This document shows, in pieces, positions 8,711 to 17,542 of a stretch of 64,000 bases of DNA. The stretch lies in contig NZ_PVTS01000004.1 in assembly GCF_003003035.1 (NCBI RefSeq), positions 1 to 64,000 of the forward strand, in the 5' to 3' direction. The position numbers were made by a program, and so were the translations under genes. The notes beneath the pieces were generated by a model. It did not search any database and was not told the DNA's origin. It was given only the letters and a program-made list of their open reading frames with translations. The stretch's first letter is position 1. Every line of letters starts with the position of its first letter. This DNA comes from Marinilabilia salmonicolor. GTDB taxonomy: Bacteria > Bacteroidota > Bacteroidia > Bacteroidales > Marinilabiliaceae.

Positions 8711-10231
8711 TTAATTTTGCATGAGTTTATGAAGAATTCGCCAATGTCTGCGAATCTGTTGTTTAATTTTGGAGTGTGGTTCCATTGTTGCATGTGCTTT
8801 TTTTGCATAAGACAAATAATTGCCCCAATCCTGCTTCTTCGTATGAATAAAATTAGATTTGTCTTTTGGATCACGCACTCTTTTTCTGCGACGATGACTG
8901 CCCAAATATGAGAACTTTTTGTAAAGTCTGTTTTTGAATAATTCACCGAATGTAGTTGTATTACCAAACCGAAGAGCGTGGTGTTTACCTTTTTTTACAG
9001 ACCTTTTCATACGGCGGTAAAATTTGGACAGACTTGCTGATTTTAGGTAGGCATTTTCACCGTCAAATTCAAAACCCAGATATTCAAAACGATTGTTGGT
9101 ATCTAAATACTCACCTCTTTTGTGATAACAGGTTATTTTATTATCCTTATTTTGGAAAAGAAAGACCTGCGTTTTTTCTTCCTGTATTTCTAACTTTTCT
9201 TCAGAAATAGCCTTTCGCATCCAGCTTTTTACTTGTTCTTCATAGTCAGAAGGACAAACAACAACCATATCATCAGAATACCTGCGGTATATTCCACCGA
9301 TTTCTGTAACTTTTTTGTTTATGGTTGTATCAAACTCAAGCATATAAAGATTGGCCAGAATTGCACTTATTGTTGCCCCCTGCGGTATTCCTTTTTTTCT
9401 TAATTCTTTTGTTTCCTGGTTTAGGTATTTGTTATTCTTTATGTATTGATGTCTGTTATCCCATTTTAAATAATCTTTTTTTGTACAAAAAGCTATGGCA
9501 TTTTGGTTGTGTAAATACTTAAGTCTTGTAACCCTCTTTCGTTTTTTGTTATTATGGATTTTAGGGTTTTTTGAGTGATTTTGTGTTATGATTTGGTTTT
9601 TGAAGTTTTCGAAAATATCTATCTCATCTATGTATGAGAATTTAGTGATATTCCGGAACACATTGTAATGGTCATCAGGTAGATTAAACCTCGTTAATAA
9701 CCTTTGCCAACTGTGTTTTATTTTTTTGTGGTCAATGTTTTTAAAGAAACCCTTGATGTCAAAAACAATGGCAACCATTTCTGATTTGGTTTCTTTGCTA
9801 ATATATTTGAATACATCATTGGCAAAGTCAATATTGCATTTTTTTTTACCACAGGGTTTTAGTGGGTTTATCGGGATTTTTCGATAGGCTGTTACACAAT
9901 CATTGATTTCTCTTTCTTTTATTTGCTCTTCATACAAATATTGAAGTGTATTCGCATAAAAGCTGTAAATATTTGAATCCAGATGGCTTGCATAATGAAT
10001 TGGGCGTGTTTTTGGTTTATTGTTTATCCGTGTTCTTGAACGGCTTCCATCAGGCAAATCGTATTTTCTAAACTTTCTTTGTTTTATTTCCCGGTGAATA
10101 AAAGGCAGAAAGGCATGAGTTGCTACTTTTTCAGGATCACTTACGTATTTTGCTACCCATTGCCTGTCATTACCAGTTAAGGGAAGTCCAATATGCGGAT
10201 ATTGCTTTTGTTTATACCAATCTTTCTCCAT
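8711..10231 (-). CDS. drt2: DRT2-like (UG2) antiviral reverse transcriptase
   Basis: A 506-residue reverse transcriptase. RT palm motifs seen: motif A VFDIKGFFKNIDH (about residue 155), the GIPQGATISAILANLYMLEFD region (about 285, given here as GIPQGATISAILAN) and the catalytic YRRYSDDMVVV (YSDD, about 320). There is no En/HNH domain and no recognisable group II maturase domain. Features I associate with the DRT2 family are the start WYKQKQYPHIGLPL, ATHAFLPFI, the RPIHYASHLDSNIYSFY block, and LPDDHYNVFRNITKFSY. I chose the ATG at 10231 (MEKDWYKQ) because an upstream in-frame ATG (10285) lies inside the predicted structured RNA. DRT2 makes concatemeric cDNA from an upstream non-coding RNA as phage defence. 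A different UG-group RT remains possible. Confidence 0.75.
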   Translation of the reverse strand: MEKDWYKQKQYPHIGLPLTGNDRQWVAKYVSDPEKVATHAFLPFIHREIKQRKFRKYDLPDGSRSRTRINNKPKTRPIHYASHLDSNIYSFYANTLQYLYEEQIKEREINDCVTAYRKIPINPLKPCGKKKCNIDFANDVFKYISKETKSEMVAIVFDIKGFFKNIDHKKIKHSWQRLLTRFNLPDDHYNVFRNITKFSYIDEIDIFENFKNQIITQNHSKNPKIHNNKKRKRVTRLKYLHNQNAIAFCTKKDYLKWDNRHQYIKNNKYLNQETKELRKKGIPQGATISAILANLYMLEFDTTINKKVTEIGGIYRRYSDDMVVVCPSDYEEQVKSWMRKAISEEKLEIQEEKTQVFLFQNKDNKITCYHKRGEYLDTNNRFEYLGFEFDGENAYLKSASLSKFYRRMKRSVKKGKHHALRFGNTTTFGELFKNRLYKKFSYLGSHRRRKRVRDPKDKSNFIHTKKQDWGNYLSYAKKAHATMEPHSKIKQQIRRHWRILHKLMQN

Positions 10232-10240
10232 ATGATAAAA

Positions 10241-10552
10241 AATGCAGCAAAGAACAGTCCAATACGGGGCAAGCTTGACCGGCACATGCTAATACGACAC
10301 CCCATTAGGTATCGCCCCTGCATTTTGGGATGCAAATATTAGTAACTTTGAAACCAATAACAATCTATATGATTGAAATGATATTCACTACTACCAAATG
10401 TATGCACGAGAGATGGGAACTTTTGATAAGTTTCTGCGTAGAAATTATTGTTTCTACTTGTTTCTCTCATGAAATACATGTTCCTCATCAACATATATTA
10501 TGATGAGCCTGAACCAAAAAACGTGACCGGCCGGCACTGTTCATTTGCTGCA
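10241..10552 (-). ncRNA. candidate template RNA of the DRT2-like system
   Basis: The 310-bp gap before the RT gene is full of complementary segments. The two ends pair: 10243-10260 (plus strand TGCAGCAAAGAACAGTCC) with 10533-10552 (GGCACTGTTCATTTGCTGCA) gives 18 bp with two single-base bulges. Just inside, CCGGCAC (10279-10285) pairs with GTGaCCGG (10523-10530). Internal hairpins: 10294-10301/10308-10315 (8 bp with G-U), 10405-10413/10463-10471 (9 bp, one G-U), 10438-10444/10451-10457 (7 bp), 10484-10490/10501-10507 (7 bp). The RNA would run on the minus strand and end about 12 bases before the RT start. Position, size and closing helix fit a DRT2-type RNA; the exact ends are inferred. Confidence 0.68.
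10309..10500 (+). other. candidate neo-type stop-free frame on the cDNA strand
   Basis: On the plus strand, i.e. the sequence a cDNA of the candidate RNA would have, one frame is open for 64 codons between TAG (10306) and TGA (10501). The other two plus frames have several stops. An ATG occurs at 10330. The antisense frame in the same codon register is also open (10342-10497, 52 codons). Rolling-circle copying of any segment with a length divisible by three inside this stretch would give an endless reading frame, as described for Neo of Klebsiella DRT2. Which strand and which segment are used cannot be told from sequence. Confidence 0.42.
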
Positions 10553-10593
10553 CTGTATGTTTTTTTACGTAATTGAAATTGACTATTTATAAT

Positions 10594-11793
10594 TCACAGA
10601 TTCTTTAGCGTATTTGTGAATCTTTGATAATTAATTTCTGCATTGAAGTGATTATTCCAATAATTGTAAACCTTTTGACGAAAACCTGCATTTCTTGAAA
10701 AACTCATGAATACTTCTTGAAGATTCTGGGCTATTTCTATTGGTTCGGGGTGTTCAGAAAGCAGAATTCCTGTCGAGTTATTTACAATTTCATTTGTACC
10801 ACCCACATTTGTGGCAAGAACAGGTATGCCATATCCGGTAGCTTCCATTATACTTACCGGTAATCCCTCCGATGATGAGGTGTTTATAAAACAATCAACA
10901 AAATTGTTTTGAAAATATTGGAGTACTGCCTGATTAGGAATCATTCCTTTAAATTCTGTCTTGATATTATCAGGTAAATTCTTTTTTGCTAAATCTTTTA
11001 CTTGCTTCAGTAAAGGTCCATCTCCAAAATGAACCCACCGTATTTGAAAGTCCGTAATTTTTGCAAGGGCCTCCACTATTAGGTGAACTCTTTTAATATC
11101 AATCAACCGCGAACAACTTACCAGTAGGTATTCCTTGTTGGCGGGTATCGACAGGTTTAATCGGTGATTATTTTCAATACCGAGATACGATAATTGGTAT
11201 TTGTGTTGGTACTGAGGGTATTTGGACTTAATGTATTCCACACCGTTTTTTGAGATCAGGAAAAGCTTTGATACATTCTTTAATTGAAATTTCCTGAATG
11301 GTATAAATCCTTCCCTATGTCGGTCTTCATATAGGTCGAACCCATGTGCTCGTGAGATGTAACCTTTTATCCTTTTTTTTGACTTTAGGATTGATAGTAA
11401 CGTACTTTGCTCATTGAACCAATAGGTGTAGTGCAATGTGTTGTCAATGAGGTTGTTGTTTTTTAGGAAATAGAAAAGTACTTCTGCCTGATATCCGGCC
11501 CGGAGTAGTGTGCTTAATGTGAGGATTTTATTATTGGATTTTAAAATGGCCGGCAGGATGGGGAAAAGCCATGGCCCAATGTTTTTTATTCCTTTTGGGG
11601 TGGAATACTCGGAATAATCCGCTTTTAATACTTCTACATTTTCCGGTACCAGCCGCTTTTTTGCGTCTGTATTATTGGGAATAATGACAACTTTTTTAAA
11701 GGCATTGGCAAGATACTTTATTTCGGTTTCGATGAATTGTTCGCCCAGTCCGTAGGGGTAGTTGGCGGTATGGAGACAGAGATTGTGACTCAT
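10594..11793 (-). CDS. family-4 glycosyltransferase
   Basis: A 399-residue GT-B enzyme from ATG 11793 (MSHNLCLHTANYPYGLGEQF). A longer frame to 11859 would need a TTG start overlapping the previous gene by four bases. The C-terminal donor domain has SSSEGLPVSIMEATGYGIPV, the GT4 E-x7-E motif, and LVSCSRLIDIKR marks the start of that domain. The N-terminal GLGEQFIETEIKYL motif is typical of colanic-acid/WcaL-like transferases. Its stop is followed directly by the region of the candidate DRT2 RNA. Confidence 0.88.
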   Translation of the reverse strand: MSHNLCLHTANYPYGLGEQFIETEIKYLANAFKKVVIIPNNTDAKKRLVPENVEVLKADYSEYSTPKGIKNIGPWLFPILPAILKSNNKILTLSTLLRAGYQAEVLFYFLKNNNLIDNTLHYTYWFNEQSTLLSILKSKKRIKGYISRAHGFDLYEDRHREGFIPFRKFQLKNVSKLFLISKNGVEYIKSKYPQYQHKYQLSYLGIENNHRLNLSIPANKEYLLVSCSRLIDIKRVHLIVEALAKITDFQIRWVHFGDGPLLKQVKDLAKKNLPDNIKTEFKGMIPNQAVLQYFQNNFVDCFINTSSSEGLPVSIMEATGYGIPVLATNVGGTNEIVNNSTGILLSEHPEPIEIAQNLQEVFMSFSRNAGFRQKVYNYWNNHFNAEINYQRFTNTLKNL

Positions 11794-11855
11794 TTTACCA
11801 GACTGAAGAGTTTTGTATTGATTTGTTAAAAATAACTGGCGAATATACAGGTGTC

Positions 11856-12413
11856 TCAAATAACAAAGCCAAAGCGTTCCTTCATTAGAATATTCATTTC
11901 CTGTTTCATTTCCTTTGTTAAATTGGCTCTGAGTGTATATTCTTCCGGAAATAGGGGTACGTTTTTCATTTCTTCTTTTCGTTGTTCAATGAATGCTTTG
12001 TAGGTGCCCAATATTCTGCATGGATTTCCAGCCGCGAGGCTATTATTAGGTATATCTTTGGTCACTACAGATCCAGCTCCAATTATAACATCATTACCGA
12101 TGTAAACACCGGGTAAAACAATTGCTCCTGCTCCAATAAATACATTGTTGCCTATTTTTACTTTTCCTATTCTTGTGTAGTTCAATGGCTTTTTAGTGCT
12201 TGCATCGTGCGCTAAAATATGTACTCTGGGGGCAAGGGTTACATTATCGCCGATGGTAATGTGCCAACAGTGTGAAGAGTCAATTATCACACCTCCCATC
12301 ATGTGAAAGTTCTGCCCCACGATTAACCCTTTTCTTTTTAAATCCTCTATTGGAGAGAAGGGCTTAGGCGGATTTATGAGTCGATGAATAATACGTTTAA
12401 TAAGTCTAACCAT
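11856..12413 (-). CDS. left-handed beta-helix acyltransferase (WcaF/CatB type)
   Basis: 185 residues with hexapeptide repeats ([37 protein letters not shown]) and the catalytic-type histidine in LAHDAS. This family O- or N-acetylates sugars of surface polysaccharides using acetyl-CoA as a trimer. The gene overlaps the preceding GT32 gene by 8 bp, so they are translated from one message. Confidence 0.88.
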   Translation of the reverse strand: MVRLIKRIIHRLINPPKPFSPIEDLKRKGLIVGQNFHMMGGVIIDSSHCWHITIGDNVTLAPRVHILAHDASTKKPLNYTRIGKVKIGNNVFIGAGAIVLPGVYIGNDVIIGAGSVVTKDIPNNSLAAGNPCRILGTYKAFIEQRKEEMKNVPLFPEEYTLRANLTKEMKQEMNILMKERFGFVI

Positions 12414-13347
12414 TTTTATTCTTTTGTAATTTAATTATAGATTTTAAAAAGAGCTTACAGTAGAATAAAACAGAATAATTTTTCAAATAAGGGTTGTTAA
12501 TGGCTTCGAGAAAAAGTGAAAAACTAAACTGCGGTGGGTCAATAAAATTATTATCTATATATTGCTTAACTGCTCTGCGGTGTTTGCTACTCAGGTTAAG
12601 AAAAACTTCATGGGGCAGTTTTTTTGAACAAATGGCATCTAACGCAATTAAATTCTTTAAGGTTATTTTTTTATAAATATGTATATCTATCAAAACCTCT
12701 TTTTCATCTTTTGAAAACAGGTGGCTTCTTTCTGCAAAAAAGGTTGAATAAAATTTGTCGGCATTATTTTTCCAAGAACCCTCCCAATGATGAATGGTAT
12801 AGCTGTTTTTGATGGATTTTAAGGTGCCATCGTACTGCATGGGATAAAATACTTCTGAACCGGGTATAAAATAATCCTCCGAATTAAGATTATTTTCCTC
12901 CACAAGGATATCATTTAGCAATAAAGGTATGGGCTCAAGTAATACCAATTTATCATAGTACTCTATTAAACGGCTAATTGAACTGCATCCAGGAACGGCT
13001 CCAATGATTCCACAGCTTACCTGCTTGTCGACTTCTTCGCCTGCCAGGAATGTGTAAGTTCTGAATTGCTCAGGAAAGGGTTTTATCACTTCCATGTCTG
13101 TATCCAGATATATACCACCGTACTCTTTTAAAGCTAGTAATCTTGCATAATCTGCTACGTAGGCCCATTTTTTTTCTTTGTAACAAAAGTTCATAAATTC
13201 GTTTTCGGTAATGCCGATATTAGTTTCATTCCATTCCTTAATTTCATAATCTGGCAAAAACGTCTTCCAACTGGTAATGCATTTCTTTATTAAATCATTT
13301 TTCGGATTACCTCCAAACCAGCAGTAGTGAATTATCTTAGGAATCAT
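12406..13347 (-). CDS. family-32-type glycosyltransferase (DXD sugar-binding)
   Basis: 313 residues beginning [15 protein letters not shown], the typical start of capsular polysaccharide GT32 proteins. The DXD motif is in [15 protein letters not shown] near residue 95. It overlaps its neighbours by 8 bp (downstream) and 11 bp (upstream), i.e. tightly coupled in the operon. The donor sugar cannot be predicted. Confidence 0.87.
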   Translation of the reverse strand: MIPKIIHYCWFGGNPKNDLIKKCITSWKTFLPDYEIKEWNETNIGITENEFMNFCYKEKKWAYVADYARLLALKEYGGIYLDTDMEVIKPFPEQFRTYTFLAGEEVDKQVSCGIIGAVPGCSSISRLIEYYDKLVLLEPIPLLLNDILVEENNLNSEDYFIPGSEVFYPMQYDGTLKSIKNSYTIHHWEGSWKNNADKFYSTFFAERSHLFSKDEKEVLIDIHIYKKITLKNLIALDAICSKKLPHEVFLNLSSKHRRAVKQYIDNNFIDPPQFSFSLFLEAINNPYLKNYSVLFYCKLFLKSIIKLQKNKNG

Positions 13348-15136
13348 ATTGTGTTTTGGTTATTTTCTTTAGTTTATGATGATATGGAAAAGCTTGTAGT
13401 AGGAGATTAAGATTTATTGAAATAGGCCGCCATTTTTTTAGTTTTTCATCAATAAGGGAGTAGTCTATGTTATCAACTATACTAATTGGCTCTTTTTCTT
13501 CTCTTTTAACAGATAAAAAATAGTCGTGGAATTTAAAATTATTTCCAACAATTTTATCTCCAAAAGAAATCCAAGCATTTGGAATATTATAGGCATCAGA
13601 AATAATTAAGCCATGTAAGGAACTTGAGATAATGTATTGACAGGAATGAATTTGTTTTACAAATGTTTTAAAATTACCTCCCGTTTGGATGTCAATTATT
13701 AAAACATCATTTTCTTGTTCTAATAATTTAATATTTTTGTGATCTTTATCAATATAATGAGGTATTACCCCTATTTTATATTTTTTTTTGATTTGAGGGG
13801 CAGAATAGACTAATGGGAAAAGCAAGGCGGGATCTCCATAAATCTCAGGACAATCAATGTTGTGTTTTAAAAGTAATTTTCGGGTTAAAGGTCCTCTTAC
13901 GGCACAAATACAAAGGGGGTCTTCTTTTGGTAGATGGTTTTCTGAAATGCAGCCTGCCCCCCAAATAATTGATCGATTATTTGATAAGTGAATAATGCTA
14001 CCTATCATTAATAAGTTATCAATGTTTGAATTTTGAATTGAATTGAAAAAGGCAATTTGGAAATTTGAAATTTTTTTTATTAAAATTTTGTTTAGCGCAT
14101 CTCCGAAATTTTTGCTATTGGTATAGCCATTGATTATTAAAGTGCTTTTTCTAAAAAAGCGCAAATTATATTTTGAGGAAATTATATCAATAAGTGGAAT
14201 TTTTTGAAAAAAAACTAAATCAAGAACATTTTTATACTTTGGGAGTAGTTTTACCAATATTTTATATATAAATATTTTTCCTTTTTGAATATTAAGCAAA
14301 TCTCTTATCAATGTAACAGCTCCTTGTTTATTATTTCTGTAATCGAGTTTTGTAGATATTTTTTTCAGTAGTCTTTTATATAATTTTTTATTGATTAAAC
14401 CAGTTGAAAGTGCATGATTAAGATCTACTTTGTATTGGTTGAGGATTTCTTTTTTATTGATAGATTTAGAGTTTATTGGAGAAGTAATGCTACTATCATG
14501 TTTTCTGTATTTTATCAAGTTTTTATTTAATAAGCCTATACTTCCCAAAATAAAGCACCGTAGCAAGAATGTTGTGTCTTCGGTTGGGCAAGAAGGGGAT
14601 AAAGGAGGAAAATAATGAATAACTTTCCGGCTAATAGTTCTTGAGGGACCGTTTATATGAAAATATTTTTTTGATAGAAAAAAATCAAGAGAATAAATCT
14701 TGCTTTCAGTTATAGATTGCTCTTTTAATTTTAATCCTTGCTTATCTATAATTTTAAGTCCGGTGCTAACAGCTAGAATGTCTTTTTTTTTATTAAAAAA
14801 GGCTATAGTTTCATCTATCCTATCTGGTAAAGAGATATCATCGCCTGCTGCCATGGCTAAATATTCACCTTTTGCAACTTTGTATAATACTGTATTTACA
14901 TGTTCTGCTAAACCTAAATTTTTTTGGTTTTGTCTGACTATTAATTTGTGAGGTCCTTTGTAATTAGCAACTTTTTTCTCAATTATCTGGAAAGTAGAAT
15001 CTGTTGAGCAATCATCTGATATTATAATTTCTAAGGGTGAATAAGTTTGATTTAGAGCTCCTTCGATTGCTTCTTCAATAAATTTTTCTTGATTATAGCA
15101 AAACAAGCAAAAGGATACTAATGGATTTTTATTCAT
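13337..15136 (-). CDS. fusion of a family-2 glycosyltransferase and a polysaccharide pyruvyltransferase
   Basis: 599 residues. Residues 1 to about 230 are a GT2 ([35 protein letters not shown]). From about residue 325 a polysaccharide pyruvyltransferase domain follows: [59 protein letters not shown]. The pyruvyl enzyme would add a ketal pyruvate to a sugar using phosphoenolpyruvate. Having transferase and modifier in one chain suggests the pyruvylated residue is the one added by the GT2 domain (inference). The DNA is notably AT-rich compared with the flanking genes. Confidence 0.88.
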   Translation of the reverse strand: MNKNPLVSFCLFCYNQEKFIEEAIEGALNQTYSPLEIIISDDCSTDSTFQIIEKKVANYKGPHKLIVRQNQKNLGLAEHVNTVLYKVAKGEYLAMAAGDDISLPDRIDETIAFFNKKKDILAVSTGLKIIDKQGLKLKEQSITESKIYSLDFFLSKKYFHINGPSRTISRKVIHYFPPLSPSCPTEDTTFLLRCFILGSIGLLNKNLIKYRKHDSSITSPINSKSINKKEILNQYKVDLNHALSTGLINKKLYKRLLKKISTKLDYRNNKQGAVTLIRDLLNIQKGKIFIYKILVKLLPKYKNVLDLVFFQKIPLIDIISSKYNLRFFRKSTLIINGYTNSKNFGDALNKILIKKISNFQIAFFNSIQNSNIDNLLMIGSIIHLSNNRSIIWGAGCISENHLPKEDPLCICAVRGPLTRKLLLKHNIDCPEIYGDPALLFPLVYSAPQIKKKYKIGVIPHYIDKDHKNIKLLEQENDVLIIDIQTGGNFKTFVKQIHSCQYIISSSLHGLIISDAYNIPNAWISFGDKIVGNNFKFHDYFLSVKREEKEPISIVDNIDYSLIDEKLKKWRPISINLNLLLQAFPYHHKLKKITKTQYDS

Positions 15137-16688
15137 AATGATTAATTATTTCGGTAATTTTATGCTCCTCCTCTAATTTCATTACCGGACTAATCGGCAA
15201 ACTCAAAATCTCCTCATGTATTTTTTCTGTAATTGGCCAGTGTTGATTGTTCCATTCTTTATAGGCATTTTGTTTATGAGGAGGAACAGGATAATGGATT
15301 AGTGTCTGGATGCCATTATCGGCAAGGTATTGCTGTAATTTGTCGCGTTGTTTGCATCGGATAGGGTAGATGTGCCAAACGTGAGAAAGAGGGTTGGAGG
15401 GTTGAAAAAAATCCTTGGTTACAGGTAAGATGATATTTGGGTTTATTATGTTTTCGGTGTAAAAGCGGGCGATTTCTGCACGTCGATTGTTGTCTTCATC
15501 AAGCTCACTTAGTTTCGGGCGTAAAACAGCAGCTTGTATTTCATCAAGGCGGCTGTTGAGCCCTTTGTAATCGTTGATGTATTTTTTAGAAGATCCATAA
15601 TTGGCAATGGCACGTATGGTATTTGCCAATTGCTTGTCATTGGTGGTAACAGCACCTGCATCACCCAATGCTCCGAGGTTTTTTCCGGGATAGAAACTGT
15701 GACCGGCTGCATGCCCGATACAGCCTGTTCGTTTCTTCCCGTAGTAACAGCCCTGTGCTTGTGCGTTGTCTTCAATAAGTTTCAGGTTATATTTTACTAC
15801 CAGCCTTTCGATTTCCGGATGCATTGCATTTTGGCCGTAAAGATGAACAATCATTATCCCTTTAGTTCTTGAAGTGATTTTGTCTTCAACTTTAGAGGGA
15901 TCTATGTTGTAGGTGTTAATATCGGGTTCCACCAATACCGGCTTCAGGTTGTTATCGCTAATGGACAGAATGGATGCAATGTATGTGTTGGCCGGCACAA
16001 TAATTTCATCACCCTCCTGTATCTGCCCCAATTCTGTGTAAGCGCGGAATATAAGGCGCAAAGCATCCAGACCGTTGGCTACCCCAATGCAGTAATTGGT
16101 GCCGATAAATTTTGCATATTCTTTCTCAAAAGCATTTACCTCATTGCCCTGCAGGTACCATCCACTTGTCAGTACGCGGTCGATGCCTTTTTCGATTTCA
16201 ATTCTATGTGGAAGGTTTACCTGCTCGAGATTCAGGAAAGAAATGTTTTTTTCTTCCTGTTCTTCGATTTCTGAAATTGCTTCATCAACAGTGATTGTGA
16301 GGTTACTTTGTTGAAGAAATTTTTTGTCGCGGGTAATAATTTTACTGTTCTTAAGTGTTCGAGCCGATAGTTCGATCAGGTAATCTTCAATATCTGTTAT
16401 AGCAAGTTCATTTGAAGAGTCAATGTAAGCGGGCGTTTTTACAATATCGCATTTTTTCAAAAAGGTATCTATTAGTTTTTTTGTAATAGCCGGATCAATT
16501 TTATTCTTTGAGTTTTCTCTTTGAACAATGAAATGGATATTATGAAGTTGGGATGATGAAATATAAATATTCAAGTTGTTTTGAACTTTGAATAATTTAT
16601 ATAATTCAGATACCTTATCATAGAAAGGCTCCCTTTTAAGCAGTATATCCAGAATTACATTGGTGTCCCAATAATATTTAGAGCTCAT
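15129..16688 (-). CDS. PIN-domain toxin fused in frame to a dTDP-3-keto-sugar aminotransferase (FdtB/QdtB type)
   Basis: 519 residues. Residues 1 to about 145 are a complete PIN ribonuclease domain of the Bacteroidota PIN_3 kind ([42 protein letters not shown]). After a charged linker (EIEEQEEKN) a full DegT/DnrJ/EryC1 PLP aminotransferase begins at about residue 148 ([18 protein letters not shown]). The PLP lysine is in [15 protein letters not shown], and [12 protein letters not shown] is present. The aminotransferase would make dTDP-3-amino-3,6-dideoxyhexose. I see no ATG before FLNLEQ and no stop between the domains. The antitoxin-like gene directly upstream overlaps by 11 bp, as in normal toxin-antitoxin pairs. 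Confidence 0.88.
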   Translation of the reverse strand: MSSKYYWDTNVILDILLKREPFYDKVSELYKLFKVQNNLNIYISSSQLHNIHFIVQRENSKNKIDPAITKKLIDTFLKKCDIVKTPAYIDSSNELAITDIEDYLIELSARTLKNSKIITRDKKFLQQSNLTITVDEAISEIEEQEEKNISFLNLEQVNLPHRIEIEKGIDRVLTSGWYLQGNEVNAFEKEYAKFIGTNYCIGVANGLDALRLIFRAYTELGQIQEGDEIIVPANTYIASILSISDNNLKPVLVEPDINTYNIDPSKVEDKITSRTKGIMIVHLYGQNAMHPEIERLVVKYNLKLIEDNAQAQGCYYGKKRTGCIGHAAGHSFYPGKNLGALGDAGAVTTNDKQLANTIRAIANYGSSKKYINDYKGLNSRLDEIQAAVLRPKLSELDEDNNRRAEIARFYTENIINPNIILPVTKDFFQPSNPLSHVWHIYPIRCKQRDKLQQYLADNGIQTLIHYPVPPHKQNAYKEWNNQHWPITEKIHEEILSLPISPVMKLEEEHKITEIINHYE

Positions 16689-16983
16689 ACTTCTCTTTTA
16701 AAGCATCGTACAATAAGTCGTCATCATCCTTACCAGAAGCTTTGTATTGGTAATCGGGAGGCGTACTTTCATGCAATGCTTTGATAAAGTCATCTTCTGG
16801 AAATTGTCTGTATAACACTTGAGTTTTTTTAAAAGCATCACTTTCCTGAGTATGTGATTTCTTTATTTTTTCTTCAGGAATAATATTTTTTCTGTCAATC
16901 TCAATGAAAAATTTGTCCGCAAGATCCTGTGGTGGATTGACTAAAACAAACTCATTGTTTTTTTTAATGATATGTAGTTGCAT
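16678..16983 (-). CDS. antitoxin-like partner of the PIN domain
   Basis: I take the ATG at 16983 ([18 protein letters not shown]; 101 residues). A longer frame overlaps the acyltransferase gene and reads as its shadow. Small, charged and acidic at the end ([19 protein letters not shown]), it overlaps the PIN domain start by 11 bp. Its last 15 residues resemble those of three orphan small proteins at 23.4, 26.6 and 28.5 kb (SDDDVLYEALKEKYNR). By position it is the antitoxin of the PIN toxin. Confidence 0.72.
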   Translation of the reverse strand: MQLHIIKKNNEFVLVNPPQDLADKFFIEIDRKNIIPEEKIKKSHTQESDAFKKTQVLYRQFPEDDFIKALHESTPPDYQYKASGKDDDDLLYDALKEKYEL

Positions 16984-16993
16984 GGCTAATTTT

Positions 16994-17542
16994 TTACAAT
17001 TCAGAAATGGTATTATTCTGTAATTTATAACTCTTTTTACACTTTGTACAGTGTAATTCGGAAGAAAGCTTATTGCCGCATTCACAAACAAATCCATGTT
17101 GTTTTGCGGGGTTCCCATACCATAAGGTATAGGCAGGTACATCCTTTGTGACAACACTTCCTGCACCGATTAAAGCATATTTGCTAATGGTGATTCCCCC
17201 AATGATTGTAACGTTAGCTCCAATAGATGCCCCTCTTTTTATTAGGGTTGTGGAGAATTTTTCCGGATATTTCTTTGAACGGGGTACTATGTCATTGGTA
17301 AATGTGACATTAGGACCTAAGAAGACATCATCTTCGATGGTTATGCCATCCCAAAGAAAAACACCGGACTTTACAGTTACATTTTTGCCAATGATGACAT
17401 CATTTTCAATAAATGTATGGCAGTTGATATTACAATTTTCGCCAATTCTAGCGTTTTTAAGAATCACAGAGTACTGCCATATCTGGGTGTTCTTTCCAAT
17501 GTGGGGGCTCTGTACATCAGCTAATCTATGAATCTTTACCAT
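16994..17542 (-). CDS. left-handed beta-helix N-acyltransferase (FdtC/QdtC-like)
   Basis: 182 residues with hexapeptide repeats through most of the length ([38 protein letters not shown]) and a small C-terminal zinc-ribbon-like tail (CECGNKLSSELHCTKCKK). Lying between a ketoisomerase and an aminotransferase, it most likely N-acetylates the dTDP-3-amino sugar. It overlaps the ketoisomerase gene by 17 bp. Confidence 0.85.
   Translation of the reverse strand: MVKIHRLADVQSPHIGKNTQIWQYSVILKNARIGENCNINCHTFIENDVIIGKNVTVKSGVFLWDGITIEDDVFLGPNVTFTNDIVPRSKKYPEKFSTTLIKRGASIGANVTIIGGITISKYALIGAGSVVTKDVPAYTLWYGNPAKQHGFVCECGNKLSSELHCTKCKKSYKLQNNTISEL

Noticed and set aside
8704-8967. N-terminal extension of the GT2 frame upstream of 8703
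   Set aside because: Overlaps the reverse transcriptase coding end in another frame and is not GT2-like; ATG 8703 directly precedes the GT2 domain.
8711-10285. Group II intron or retron as the source of the RT
   Set aside because: No domain V-like hairpin after the gene, no maturase or endonuclease domain, YSDD rather than the usual YADD; the upstream structured RNA fits DRT2 better. Retron msr-msd-like inverted repeats in the usual small form were not seen.
10232-10285. Upstream ATG (10285) as RT start
   Set aside because: It would place 18 codons inside the predicted RNA's closing helices, and the family-like sequence starts at MEKDWYKQ (10231).
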